Positions 55,500 to 64,000 of a DNA stretch of 64,000 nucleotides are shown here, one piece after another; within the stretch, counting starts at the first letter, position 1; each line of letters opens with the position of its first letter. The notes under the pieces were generated by a model. It saw only the letters and a list, made by a program, of their open reading frames with translations. It made no database searches and was not told the origin of the DNA. The position numbers and the translations under genes were made by a program. The stretch comes from Psychrobacter sp. ANT_WB68 (lineage in GTDB: Bacteria; Pseudomonadota; Gammaproteobacteria; Pseudomonadales; Moraxellaceae). The stretch lies in the NCBI RefSeq assembly GCF_008369115.1, contig NZ_VOAZ01000001.1, positions 434,001 to 498,000 on the forward strand, given 5' to 3'.

Positions 55500-56195
55500 T
55501 TATTTATTATTGGCTAAACGTGCTTGCTCATCTTTGATCGCTAGGAGCTTAGCTTCTTCTCGTTCAACGTCAGCACGCAGCTTTAACAACTGCTGTTTAA
55601 GCTCATTCACTTCTGCTGCTTGCATAGGGTCAGGACCAACATTACCCGCCACATCATTGGCCCAATCGCTGACGTCATTAAAAGCGCGTTTGGCACTATG
55701 ACGCCAACTGCCTTTGAGCTGCGATATCAGCAAATGTAACTGACTGGCCATCGTCTTGCCAATAAACGGCTCAAGTTGTCCCGCGACATCAGGATCAAAG
55801 CCTGCCACCAGTTGTTTTAATTGCATCAGCACTTTGTAATCACCAGCGATAGGCAAGTTGCCTTCTGTACCACGCATGAGGTTGAGCAGTTGGGCTGGAT
55901 TATCAACGGTAATGATGCAGTCTGGACGACTATGACCGATTCGCGCTTTATCAAGATTGGCCTTTTGGCGCTCATTCATACTGCCACTTGGCTCAAACAC
56001 ACTCTCAGTCATGACTGGTTCAAAGCGCAAACGCTCGTCGGTAAATAAGACGTCCAAATTCACCTCAGGCATGGCCATATTCAGTCGCAATACTTTACCA
56101 GCAAGTGGCGCTAAACCTGCTTTAGTAATCTCATCACTGCCAATGGCAAGGTTGATCAGCTTTTCGGCACCGGCCAAGAGTAAGACAGTCAGCAT
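55500..56195 (-). CDS. ubiJ: Ubiquinone biosynthesis accessory factor UbiJ
   Basis: Lipid-binding SCP2-domain scaffold of the Ubi complex. The N-terminal SCP2-like domain (AGLAPLAGKVLRLNMAMPEVNLDVLF, DCIITVDNPAQLLNLMRG, LPIAGDYKVLMQLKQLV) is followed by a helical and coiled-coil end (ELKQQLLKLRADVEREEAKLLAIK). The 231-aa length, and position between ubiE and ubiB, match UbiJ (E. coli YigP, 201 aa). GAGAG lies 5-6 bases before the ATG. Confidence 0.92.
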   Translation of the reverse strand: MLTVLLLAGAEKLINLAIGSDEITKAGLAPLAGKVLRLNMAMPEVNLDVLFTDERLRFEPVMTESVFEPSGSMNERQKANLDKARIGHSRPDCIITVDNPAQLLNLMRGTEGNLPIAGDYKVLMQLKQLVAGFDPDVAGQLEPFIGKTMASQLHLLISQLKGSWRHSAKRAFNDVSDWANDVAGNVGPDPMQAAEVNELKQQLLKLRADVEREEAKLLAIKDEQARLANNK

Positions 56196-56311
56196 AAGGC
56201 TCTCGCATATTTAATTGAGCGCCTTTAGAAAAGCGCTAGGTTTATCGGGGTTTGTGATGGCGAGCACAGATATTTGCTAGGACTGCTTTTATCTTATCGT
56301 CACTTTTATCG

Positions 56312-57412
56312 TTATGCTTTAAAGCCGCGATGTACCGCAACGATACCAGCAGTCAAGTTATGATAATCACAGTTCTCGAAGCCTGCTTGTTGCATCATTT
56401 GTTTGAGCGTTTGCTGATCGGGATGCATACGAATCGATTCCGCCAAGTATTGATAACTTTCTGCATCATTGGCAATCAGCTTGCCCATGATTGGTAAGGC
56501 AGTAAACGAATATAAATCGTAGGCTTTCGATAATGGCTCAAATACGGGTTTTGAGAACTCTAAAATCAATAAACGACCGCCTGGCTTGAGCACACGATAC
56601 ATAGATTTTAGGGCAGCGTCTTTGTCCGTGACATTACGCAGACCAAAGCTAATAGTAACCAAGTCAAAGCTTTCGTCATCAAAAGGCGCTAATGTTTCAG
56701 CATTGGCCAGTACAAAATCCACATTATTACAGCCGGCATTGATAAGGCGCTCACGACCCACTTCTAGCATCGCCGCATTGATGTCTGATAATACCACATG
56801 ACCGTTGCGACCAACTTCACGGCTAAATACTTTGGCCAAATCACCCGTACCGCCCGCGATATCAAGCACATGCTGACCGGCGCGCACGCCTGATAAGCTG
56901 ATGGCATAACGCTTCCATAAACGATGAATACCAAAAGACATCAAGTCATTCATAATGTCATATTTTTTGGCGACTGAGGTAAAGACATCAGCGACGCGTG
57001 CTTGCTTTTCAGCTTTATTGACCGTCTTATAACCAAAATGCGTTTGCTCATTCCCATCAGTTTCAGGCGTATGCGGATTATTGATGTCATCACGCTGGTT
57101 AAATAGCGTTTGCTTGGCAGTATGTGCTTGCGCAGAAGTAGGGTTGTCGCTGTTGTTTATCGTGTTTGGCATAGTCGTTTGTTGACCTTGTGGGGTTCCA
57201 GTTGGTAAGTCTTGCACTTGAGTAAAGTCATTATTATTGTTATCGACTGCGGCGTTTGCATTAAGCGTCGCACTAGAGCCTTGGTTTTGACGCGCTTTTA
57301 CTTGAGCGGTGATTTTTTGACTATTTGTGATACTGTCTTTGACCAATTTATCTTGCAGATGAGCATGAGAAGTAGCATGAGTTTCAGTATTATTATTTGA
57401 ATGATCAGTCAT
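56312..57412 (-). CDS. ubiE: Demethylmenaquinone/ubiquinone C-methyltransferase UbiE with long N-terminal extension
   Basis: SAM-dependent C-methyltransferase of ubiquinone (and menaquinone) synthesis. The UbiE core starts at THFGYKTV (residue 124) and includes [33 protein letters not shown] and [34 protein letters not shown]. The core, about 245 aa, is complete. In front lies an Asn/Gln/Thr/His-rich region of about 118 residues without similarity to the family. The start is supported by AGGA 7 bases upstream and no good internal start is visible, so the extension is probably translated. Confidence 0.93.
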   Translation of the reverse strand: MTDHSNNNTETHATSHAHLQDKLVKDSITNSQKITAQVKARQNQGSSATLNANAAVDNNNNDFTQVQDLPTGTPQGQQTTMPNTINNSDNPTSAQAHTAKQTLFNQRDDINNPHTPETDGNEQTHFGYKTVNKAEKQARVADVFTSVAKKYDIMNDLMSFGIHRLWKRYAISLSGVRAGQHVLDIAGGTGDLAKVFSREVGRNGHVVLSDINAAMLEVGRERLINAGCNNVDFVLANAETLAPFDDESFDLVTISFGLRNVTDKDAALKSMYRVLKPGGRLLILEFSKPVFEPLSKAYDLYSFTALPIMGKLIANDAESYQYLAESIRMHPDQQTLKQMMQQAGFENCDYHNLTAGIVAVHRGFKA

Positions 57413-57515
57413 CGCATTATCCTATTATTCGTTTTTATGATGGCATATGTAAGCACTGTTTGAGCATTAGTGAATCACTATACAGTGCCGTTAGCCACGT
57501 GAATTATTGACCCTA

Positions 57516-58226
57516 TCATACACCAAACGCTGTTGGCTTACCGCCATTATCCGTGTCATGAACCTCGTCAATAATCTCAAGTTCACGCTCACAAAATGGT
57601 TCAATAAAACTGCTCACACTTTTTAGCGGCTTCATGGCTTTAAAACCCGTATCTATAAAGTCGTAAAGTGGCTGAAAGTTATAGCGATACGCGGTGCCTT
57701 TAGCCAAGGTAAACGCTTTTTTGAGCATAAATGAGTTTAAGTGCTTGTCAGTGCGGTAGCAGACCTCTTTAAGGTTGCCAATCTGTACGCGGCGCTCGTC
57801 TGCTTCATCGACAGCACGATAGGCGGCAAGCATGTTTTCTTCATTAACGGGTAAGTCTTGGGCAAGCAACCACTCGGCCAAGTGTAAATCGAGCTCAACC
57901 GCTAAGATAGCTGCTTGAATACCCATACTACCAGCTTCTAAAGAAGACTCTTTAGCAAGGCGCTCAAGTTTTTGGGCTTTAGGAAGGATACGTTCTAACT
58001 GCTCCGCCAATACTTTGAATTCATCGCCACCATAAAGTTGCGTTAAGAAATAATCTGCCATCAACTGATTTTTTGGTTGTTCAAATAGGTCGCTATGCGT
58101 ACGCTCAAGACGCGCTTGTTGCCATGATTGCACTTCTTTAAGCTTAGTGTTCAAGGCGGCGTTTTCATGATGTGGTAGTGTCCAAAAACGGTTTAAATGC
58201 TGTTGTAAGTTGGCTAAAGCAGACAT
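57516..58226 (-). CDS. Conserved hypothetical helical protein
   Basis: 236 aa, function unknown. No signal peptide or membrane segment from the chosen start (MSALANLQQHL, AGGA about 9 bases upstream; a longer frame to 58259 adds 11 hydrophobic residues). Rich in helices with heptad-like Leu/Ala/Glu patterns; the segment MADYFLTQLYGGDEFKVL recalls the FFLEELY-motif proteins of Gammaproteobacteria, but this is a weak match from memory. It follows directly upstream of ubiE in the same direction (about 100 bases), so it may be co-expressed with the quinone genes. Confidence 0.75.
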   Translation of the reverse strand: MSALANLQQHLNRFWTLPHHENAALNTKLKEVQSWQQARLERTHSDLFEQPKNQLMADYFLTQLYGGDEFKVLAEQLERILPKAQKLERLAKESSLEAGSMGIQAAILAVELDLHLAEWLLAQDLPVNEENMLAAYRAVDEADERRVQIGNLKEVCYRTDKHLNSFMLKKAFTLAKGTAYRYNFQPLYDFIDTGFKAMKPLKSVSSFIEPFCERELEIIDEVHDTDNGGKPTAFGV

Positions 58227-58543
58227 GGTAGGTAATCCTATAAAAAGTAAAAATAACAATCAAACAAATTGATGATAAAAGGGGTGAGATGGTACTAAAT
58301 TTTATATTTATCGGCAGCTCTTAAAGCATGCTCTCAAGATTTTGTTCACCTTAAAAGAAAATAAAGCAGAATACAAACGCCAAACTGTTACATAGCAGGG
58401 TTATTTACTGAATTGGCGCAGTGCTATGATTAACTGACATGGTTATTCTAAGTCATTTAAAAAAGCAAGCGTTCATAAAAACCTTCAATAAAAAAAGTAT
58501 AACAAGGTGTGGAATATTATCTAATAATAGAGCGAGTATGGAT
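58227..58543. other. Divergent intergenic region 57516 gene / polyphosphate:AMP phosphotransferase
   Basis: About 320 bases. No gene, terminator or strong promoter pair visible. A frame from 58439 would extend the downstream gene, but lacks a ribosome binding site. Confidence 0.35.
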
Positions 58544-60217
58544 ATGAGCAAAAAAAATGATACTACTGAATCTCTAGCGCCACAAGCCGTCAGTGCCCAG
58601 TTTAGCGAACACGTTGTCGAGCAGCGTTTAACGCCCAATCCGTTAAATCCCTTTTCTATGGACAAAGATACACTAAGATTGGCATTGGTCACGGCACAAT
58701 TTGCTCTACGAGCCACGCGGCAACAAACACCGCCAACCATCAATAAACCAACGGGACTATTGGTGTTGGTCAACGGTATGGAGCAAGCAGGCAAGGGGAC
58801 GGCGGTCACGCAGCTGCGGCAGTGGGTAGATCCGCGCTTACTCAAAGTTGAGGCAACCATCGGTGATTGTCCATTAAAGCATCAGCCGATTTGGCAGGTG
58901 CATACCAAGTCAATGCCGCGTCATGGCGATGTGATGGTTTATTTTGGCAACTGGTATGCTGATTTGCTTTATAACGTCATGCGTATGGCCACTTTAAAAA
59001 GTGAAAATAAGGAAGCTGGCAAAAATAAAAACAGCAGCGACAAGAATAAAAAATCAAAGAATAAAAAAAGCGTAGACGTTAAAAAACTACCTATTACTGA
59101 ATGGCAGGATTATTTGCAGGAAGAGCTCACTAAGTTACAAGCCTTCGAACAAGACCTCGCTGCTAATCAAACCAAGCTGCTCAAATGTTGGTTTCATGTC
59201 GATATCGAGACTTTGCAAGCAAGGCTCAATGACGCCGAAGTTGATCCAAAATTTTTATATCAAATTGATTGGCATAATGCAGCGGTGGTTGCACAGTTTA
59301 ATGAGGTGGCAACGGCGTTGTTACGGCAGCAGGGTGATTGGATTATTATCGATGGAAAGGATAAATCACAAGCAGCCACGCTTTTTTGTCACGAAGTCTT
59401 GCGTGCGATGCAGACAGCGCTAGCAAGTAGTCGGATAGAAGAAAGTAAACAGGTTAACCCAGTTATAAATTTCGACCCAGTAAAAATACCTAAAATCTTG
59501 ATAGATATCAATGACACAGACATAGATAAATCTGAATATCATGAAGCACTTGCCGATAAGCAAGCACGTCTTGCTGAATTGCTGCGTGCGCGCAAAGGTC
59601 GTCATGTGGTATTTGCGTTTGAGGGCATGGATGCTGCTGGCAAGGGTGGCGCTATCAAAAGGTTGGTCGCGCCGCTCGATCCACGTGAATACCAAATTTA
59701 TAATATTGGCGCGCCGATGTTGTATGAGTTGCAGCATCCTTATCTATGGCGTTTTTGGACCAAACTGCCCGATGAGCAAACCGATCGTATCAGCCGTATC
59801 GCTATCTTTGACCGTACTTGGTATGGGCGTGTATTGGTCGAACGTATTGAGGGCTTTGCTACTGATGAAGAATGGCAGCGTGCTTACGATGAAATCAACC
59901 GTTTTGAGGCGGATTTGGTGGCAGCTGGTAACATAGTCATTAAATACTGGCTCGCAATCGATAAAAAAGAACAGCTTAAGCGCTTTGAAGCGCGTGAAGA
60001 GACCCCGCATAAACAGTTTAAATTGACTGATGATGATTGGCGCAATCGTGATCAATGGTCAGATTATGTGCAATCGGCGGCTGATATGCTGGCACGCACC
60101 CATACAGAGGACGCCCCTTGGTGTGTTATTGCGACCAATGGAAAGCAGCAAGCACGTTTGGATGTGTTGGACCATGCGATTCAGCAGCTATCTTCCGCAC
60201 TATCTAAGAGTGAGTAG
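58544..60217 (+). CDS. pap: Polyphosphate:AMP phosphotransferase (two-domain PPK2)
   Basis: Transfers phosphate from polyphosphate to AMP, making ADP. Two PPK2 domains in tandem. The first (about residues 30-290) has a P-loop-like VNGMEQAGKGTAVTQLRQW. The second (about 330-545) has FAFEGMDAAGKGGAIKRLV and the lid/Walker B region IAIFDRTWYGRVLVERIEG. The first domain lacks the matching DRTWYG box, consistent with the class II PAP pattern in which the C-terminal domain is catalytic. A Lys/Asn/Ser-rich insertion (about 151-184) lies in the first domain. The 557-aa length is more than that of Acinetobacter johnsonii PAP (475 aa). Start 58544 follows AGAGCGAG; the PiT transporter is next. Confidence 0.9.
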   Translation: MSKKNDTTESLAPQAVSAQFSEHVVEQRLTPNPLNPFSMDKDTLRLALVTAQFALRATRQQTPPTINKPTGLLVLVNGMEQAGKGTAVTQLRQWVDPRLLKVEATIGDCPLKHQPIWQVHTKSMPRHGDVMVYFGNWYADLLYNVMRMATLKSENKEAGKNKNSSDKNKKSKNKKSVDVKKLPITEWQDYLQEELTKLQAFEQDLAANQTKLLKCWFHVDIETLQARLNDAEVDPKFLYQIDWHNAAVVAQFNEVATALLRQQGDWIIIDGKDKSQAATLFCHEVLRAMQTALASSRIEESKQVNPVINFDPVKIPKILIDINDTDIDKSEYHEALADKQARLAELLRARKGRHVVFAFEGMDAAGKGGAIKRLVAPLDPREYQIYNIGAPMLYELQHPYLWRFWTKLPDEQTDRISRIAIFDRTWYGRVLVERIEGFATDEEWQRAYDEINRFEADLVAAGNIVIKYWLAIDKKEQLKRFEAREETPHKQFKLTDDDWRNRDQWSDYVQSAADMLARTHTEDAPWCVIATNGKQQARLDVLDHAIQQLSSALSKSE

Positions 60218-60840
60218 CGTGTCGATTGCTATTGTCACCAAAGTAGGCACAATTGTTCTTACTAATAAATCGCTACGGTGGTTTTTTGACCCAGAGAATC
60301 TATGAAATGTAACAACAATTTTTCACTAAATTTATCGCTTTTCTAAGCTAAATATTTACAGTTACAAATCTCGCAATATCATCATGCATTATGTGTCTAT
60401 ATTTAATATAATAGGCGCGTAATGACTTCTGCTTTTTACTGAAAAAGCGGAATCATCGGATAGGGCATTTTTATATAAACGCCTTAATCATTAGCAACAA
60501 ATTATTCATCACCAACGCTATCACTTTAAAACCTAAGCCGCAAGCTGCTGTAATCGGACGATTTGGCAATACTACTTGCGGCTTTATGGCATTTTATGTG
60601 ATGGGTTTTTTACCTCATGTTTTTATCATGGGTGATATATCAATAAGATATGACAGGCCAATGATTCAAACCAGTGTTTTAAAATAGTATTTCAATAAAC
60701 AAGTTCAAAAAACAGTGTTTCAAAAACACGTTGCGTACACGCTATCATAATGTTGGGTGGTGAAAAAAACATCATCCCTAGCGCCGCAATGTCATCAATC
60801 ACATATAATTTCAATCAGCTTACGCAGGACGTATCAACGT
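60218..60840. other. Intergenic region pap / PiT transporter with stem-loop
   Basis: About 620 bases without a credible gene. A 10-bp perfect inverted repeat, AAGCCGCAAG (60535-60544) with CTTGCGGCTT (60575-60584), has a 30-base loop. A single CTGTCAT-like half-site (reverse strand, about 60648-60655) is all I see of a possible Pho box. Confidence 0.45.
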
Positions 60841-62448
60841 ATGGGTATTAGCAGCAGTTCTACAGGACCAACCAAAGCAGTCGGTTCTATGAGAATCAAT
60901 CTATTTTTTGCCATTTTACTGATTGCGATGACCGCTTACTTTTTGTGGTGGGGTCTAGATTACACCATGCATCAGCAGACGACGCTATTTATCGTAGCGA
61001 CGGCTTTTGGTGTGTTTATGGCATTCAACATCGGTGGTAATGACGTCGCCAATTCCTTTGGTACCTCAGTGGGTGCAGGGACGTTGACGATTCCGCAAGC
61101 CTTGGGTATTGCGGCCATATTTGAAGTATCGGGCGCGGTGCTAGCAGGTGGTGAGGTTACCGATACCATTCGTAGCGGCATCGTTGATTTAGATGGTCTA
61201 TCGGTATCGCCCAACCAGTTTATTTATGTCATGCTTTCAGCGCTTATCGCTGCTGCATTTTGGTTGTTGTTTGCGACCAAAAAAGGTCTGCCCGTTTCGA
61301 CCACTCACGCCATTATCGGCGGTGTCGTTGGTAGCTCGGTGGTATTGGGTATCACCTTAGGTGGTACCGAAATGGCGCTATCGACGGTAAATTGGGGAAC
61401 GATTGGTACGATTGCTATCTCTTGGGTTATATCACCGCTACTCGGCGGCTTATTTTCCTACCTTTTATATGGTCAGATTAAGAAAAATATCATTGAATAT
61501 AATGATAGAACTGAGGCACACATTGCGACCCTAAAAGGCGATAAAAAAACGCTAAAGCAAAATCACAAAGAATATCTGGATGGCCTGACTGAGTCAGAGC
61601 AATTGGCTTATACGTCGGCAATGTTACGTGATCAAGAAATCTATAAAGATGATGATTGTGACGTTGAAGATTTAGAAACCGACTATTACAAACAGCTGTA
61701 TGAAATTGAAAATGAACGCACCAACCTTGATACCCTAAAAGCATTAAAGCAATGGGTACCTATCATTGCGGCTGCTGGCGGTGCGGTCATGGCTTCTTTG
61801 GTTATCTTTAAGGGTCTGAAAAACGTCAATAATGGCATGACGACGCTGCAAGGCTTTTTAATCATGGGTATGATCGCGGCGCTAGTATGGCTTGCGACCT
61901 ATATTTATACCAAGAGTATCCGTGGTAAACATAAAGAAGACTTGACCAAAGCGACCTTTATTATGTTTAGTTGGATGCAAGTCTTTACCGCCTCTGCTTT
62001 TGCTTTTAGTCATGGCTCAAACGATATTGCTAACGCCGTCGGTCCTTTTGCTGCAATTATGGACGTTATCCGTACCAACAGCATTGCTACCGAAGCGGCA
62101 GTACCACCTGCGGTGATGCTGACCTTTGGCGTGGCGTTGATCGTTGGTTTATGGTTTATTGGTAAAGAAGTCATTCAAACAGTCGGTACTAACTTGGCAA
62201 AAATGCATCCCGCTTCTGGCTTCTCAGCAGAATTGGCTGCTGCTGCTGTGGTAATGGGTGCTTCGACCATGGGTCTACCAGTGTCGAGTACGCATACCTT
62301 AGTTGGCGCGGTACTTGGTATCGGTATCGTCAATAGAGATACCAACTGGGCGCTGATGAAGCCTATCGGCTTGGCATGGATTATCACCCTTCCTGCGGCA
62401 GCTACGATGTCTGCAATCAGTTATATCGTGTTAACAAAAATATTTTAG
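60841..62448 (+). CDS. PiT-family inorganic phosphate transporter
   Basis: Proton-coupled, low-affinity phosphate permease of the inner membrane. The duplicated family signature is seen as FNIGGNDVANSFGTSVGAGTLT and SHGSNDIANAVGPFAAI. Further conserved TTHAIIGGVVGSS and SSTHTLVGAVLG lie in each half. About ten to twelve hydrophobic segments are split by an acidic cytoplasmic loop (about 215-320). The length is 535 aa from ATG 60841; the frame extends upstream to 60757, but no ribosome binding site is near that start. It may be PitA. Together with pap upstream this forms a phosphate/polyphosphate corner. Confidence 0.92.
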   Translation: MGISSSSTGPTKAVGSMRINLFFAILLIAMTAYFLWWGLDYTMHQQTTLFIVATAFGVFMAFNIGGNDVANSFGTSVGAGTLTIPQALGIAAIFEVSGAVLAGGEVTDTIRSGIVDLDGLSVSPNQFIYVMLSALIAAAFWLLFATKKGLPVSTTHAIIGGVVGSSVVLGITLGGTEMALSTVNWGTIGTIAISWVISPLLGGLFSYLLYGQIKKNIIEYNDRTEAHIATLKGDKKTLKQNHKEYLDGLTESEQLAYTSAMLRDQEIYKDDDCDVEDLETDYYKQLYEIENERTNLDTLKALKQWVPIIAAAGGAVMASLVIFKGLKNVNNGMTTLQGFLIMGMIAALVWLATYIYTKSIRGKHKEDLTKATFIMFSWMQVFTASAFAFSHGSNDIANAVGPFAAIMDVIRTNSIATEAAVPPAVMLTFGVALIVGLWFIGKEVIQTVGTNLAKMHPASGFSAELAAAAVVMGASTMGLPVSSTHTLVGAVLGIGIVNRDTNWALMKPIGLAWIITLPAAATMSAISYIVLTKIF

Positions 62449-62495
62449 AGCTAAGCTATACAGTATTTGAATGTTCACTTACTGGTTAGAGTAAT

Positions 62496-62535
62496 AAAAA
62501 ACGCTTATTAGCATCATGCCGATAAGCGTTTTTTT
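62496..62535. terminator. Terminator between convergent PiT and alaA
   Basis: AAAAAACGCTTAT and ATAAGCGTTTTTT form a perfect 13-bp stem with a 13-base loop. A and T runs on both sides serve both genes. Confidence 0.93.
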
Positions 62536-62549
62536 ATATCAAATAAAGT

Positions 62550-63989
62550 CTAATCGGTGCCAAACTGCTTACGTTTTTTGGCAAAGAAGCGCTCTAAGCG
62601 ATCCATAGCATCCTCTAAGTCATGCAGGTTGGGCAAAAATACCAAGCGGAAATGGTCAGGTGCATCCCAGTTAAAGCCCGTACCTTGCACCATTAAAACG
62701 TTTTCTTCCACCAGTAAGTCCATCATAAACTGCATATCGTCTTCGATAGGATAGACTGCAGGATCCATTTTTGGGAAGCAATAAAACGCGCCTTGCGGCA
62801 TGGTACAAGAAATACCTTTAATGGAATTGAGGCGTGAGACTGCCATTTCGCGCTGCTTATACAAACGCCCTTTTTTAGAGGTCAAATCTTTCATACTTTG
62901 ATAACCGCCCATCGCGGTTTGAATCGCATATTGACCTTGGACATTGGAGCATAGGCGCATAGACGCCAGCATATCTAAGCCTTCAATAAAGTCAGCAGCA
63001 TGGTGTTTTTTACCAGAAACCATCATCCAACCGGCACGAAAACCTGCGATACGATGCGATTTTGATAAACCATTGTAAGACAATACAAGCACATCGTCGG
63101 TCAAGGTGCTCATCGGCGTATGCTCCATATCATCATAAAGAATACGATCGTAAATTTCATCAGCCATAATAATTAAATCATGCTGTTTTGCAACCTCGAT
63201 AATTTGCAGCAGTAATTCATCACTATACAGCGCACCGGTTGGATTATTAGGGTTAATAACCACGATGCCTTTAGTTTTAGGCGTGATTTTAGATTTGATG
63301 TCTTCGATATCAGGGTGCCAGTTGTCGTCTTCATTACAGCGGTAATGGACGGCAGTACCACCAGATAGGTTAGCCGCTGCTGTCCACAGTGGATAGTCTG
63401 GCATTGGAATGAGCACTTCATCACCGTCATTCATCAACGCCTGCATGGTCATGACAATGAGCTCAGAAACTCCATTACCCAAATACACATCACGGACATC
63501 AACGGCAGATAGCAGCCCTTTTGATTGATAATATTGCAATACCGCTTTACGGGCCGCAAAAATCCCTTGCGAGTCTGAATAGCCCGTTGCGTCTGGCAAG
63601 TTCATCGCCACATCACGTAAAATCTCATGCGGTGCTTCGAGACCAAAGGGCGCCGGATTACCAACGTTCAGCTTTAAAATACGTTTACCTTCCGCTTCCA
63701 TTTTATTGGCCATCTGTAAAAGAGGGCCACGAATGTCATAGCAAACGTTTTGTAATTTATCGGATTTTTTTATTGTGTTCATAGAGTGCCCACTCATAGG
63801 GTTGTTTTGTGAATTTGTCGCGTTAGTATGCTTTTTCGTTGAAACAGGCGTTGGTACTGCTTGATTTGTCATTGGTTGAGCGGCGGTAATTTGAGTATTA
63901 CGCATTTCATTTTTATTATTAGCATTTACGCTTTGAGTTGAATCTGCGTTGCTAGCAATGTCGCTATCGATGTCAGTATCAATATTCAT
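62550..63989 (-). CDS. alaA: Alanine aminotransferase AlaA-type (PLP-dependent), 5' end uncertain
   Basis: Class I/II aminotransferase making alanine from pyruvate and glutamate. Matches to AlaA: DKLQNVCYDIRGPLLQMANKM, LKLNVGNPAPFGLEAPHEIL, VYLGNGVSELIVMTMQAL, INPNNPTGALYSDELL, and the PLP Lys in LSYNGLSKSHRIAGFRAGW. The core of about 405 aa begins at MNTIKKSDKL (residue 70, position 63782). Before it lies a polar Asn/Thr/Ser/Gln-rich stretch. No stop codon precedes the first ATG (63989) in the 11 remaining bases, so the reading frame may continue beyond the window. No clear ribosome binding site precedes either ATG. Confidence 0.9.
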   Translation of the reverse strand: MNIDTDIDSDIASNADSTQSVNANNKNEMRNTQITAAQPMTNQAVPTPVSTKKHTNATNSQNNPMSGHSMNTIKKSDKLQNVCYDIRGPLLQMANKMEAEGKRILKLNVGNPAPFGLEAPHEILRDVAMNLPDATGYSDSQGIFAARKAVLQYYQSKGLLSAVDVRDVYLGNGVSELIVMTMQALMNDGDEVLIPMPDYPLWTAAANLSGGTAVHYRCNEDDNWHPDIEDIKSKITPKTKGIVVINPNNPTGALYSDELLLQIIEVAKQHDLIIMADEIYDRILYDDMEHTPMSTLTDDVLVLSYNGLSKSHRIAGFRAGWMMVSGKKHHAADFIEGLDMLASMRLCSNVQGQYAIQTAMGGYQSMKDLTSKKGRLYKQREMAVSRLNSIKGISCTMPQGAFYCFPKMDPAVYPIEDDMQFMMDLLVEENVLMVQGTGFNWDAPDHFRLVFLPNLHDLEDAMDRLERFFAKKRKQFGTD

Positions 63990-64000
63990 ATCACTTTGCC

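Noticed and set aside
59420..59737. Minus-strand frame of 105 codons within the PAP gene
   Set aside because: Antisense shadow of the second PPK2 domain, which has intact Walker motifs on the plus strand.
60640..60660. Pho box upstream of the PiT gene
   Set aside because: Only one of the two 7-base half-sites is recognisable, so binding by PhoB is not supported.

Overview
The window looks like a stretch of chromosome from a Psychrobacter-like member of the Moraxellaceae (Gammaproteobacteria). That placement is inferred from the character of the proteins (CcmFGHI, PilSR, LolA, IspB, UbiE/UbiJ/UbiB, 6S RNA), the moderate G+C content and the many Asn/Gln/Thr-rich protein tails. No database search was possible. 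I see no insertion sequence, prophage, CRISPR array, tRNA or rRNA gene. Almost every gene is a single-copy housekeeping gene, and many transcription units end in clear intrinsic terminators.

Layout. 1-9.0 kb: an RND efflux adaptor cut by the left edge and read from a MerR-type promoter, ispB diverging from rplU-rpmA, lolA, then trpS-scpA-scpB and an LpxL-type acyltransferase on the minus strand. 9.2-13.0 kb: rplM-rpsI with a recognisable promoter and leader hairpin, rsmD and mrdA (PBP2). 13.6-19.8 kb: a DUF445 membrane protein and the cytochrome c maturation run ccmF-ccmG-ccmH-ccmI. 20-26 kb: adk, secB, grxC, a rhodanese, rsgA, orn, lpxH, ppiB. 26.4-34.2 kb: glnS, a two-gene accessory module (phospholipase D-like protein plus a two-domain TerD/TerA-like protein), a 1-Cys peroxiredoxin, a GST-like protein, a META/DUF4377 lipoprotein and ruvC.

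34.3-46.4 kb: fxsA, a 6S RNA gene (ssrS) that no open reading frame reveals, gpmI, a carboxy-terminal protease, pilR-pilS with a GacA/UvrY-like regulator upstream, a PBP7-type endopeptidase, a thiamine phosphate synthase-like gene and a short DksA/TraR-type protein. 46.7-52.1 kb: pgk, an Ala-rich lipoprotein and fba, then ruvA and ruvB. 52.1-58.2 kb: a D-lactate dehydrogenase-type flavoprotein and the ubiquinone group ubiE-ubiJ-ubiB, with two unusually long intergenic hairpins. 58.5-64 kb: a two-domain polyphosphate:AMP phosphotransferase, a PiT phosphate transporter and an AlaA-type aminotransferase whose start may lie beyond the right edge.

The best candidate for an under-described system is the PLD/TerD-TerA pair at 28.3-30.4 kb: an isolated, apparently co-transcribed stress or defence-type module between housekeeping genes. 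Other points for a second look are the MerR-type promoter of the efflux gene, the 6S RNA, the long perfect hairpin between ubiJ and ubiB, the 18-bp tandem repeats across the start of pilS, and the long polar N-terminal extensions on otherwise standard enzymes (UbiE, AlaA, GpmI, LpxL).
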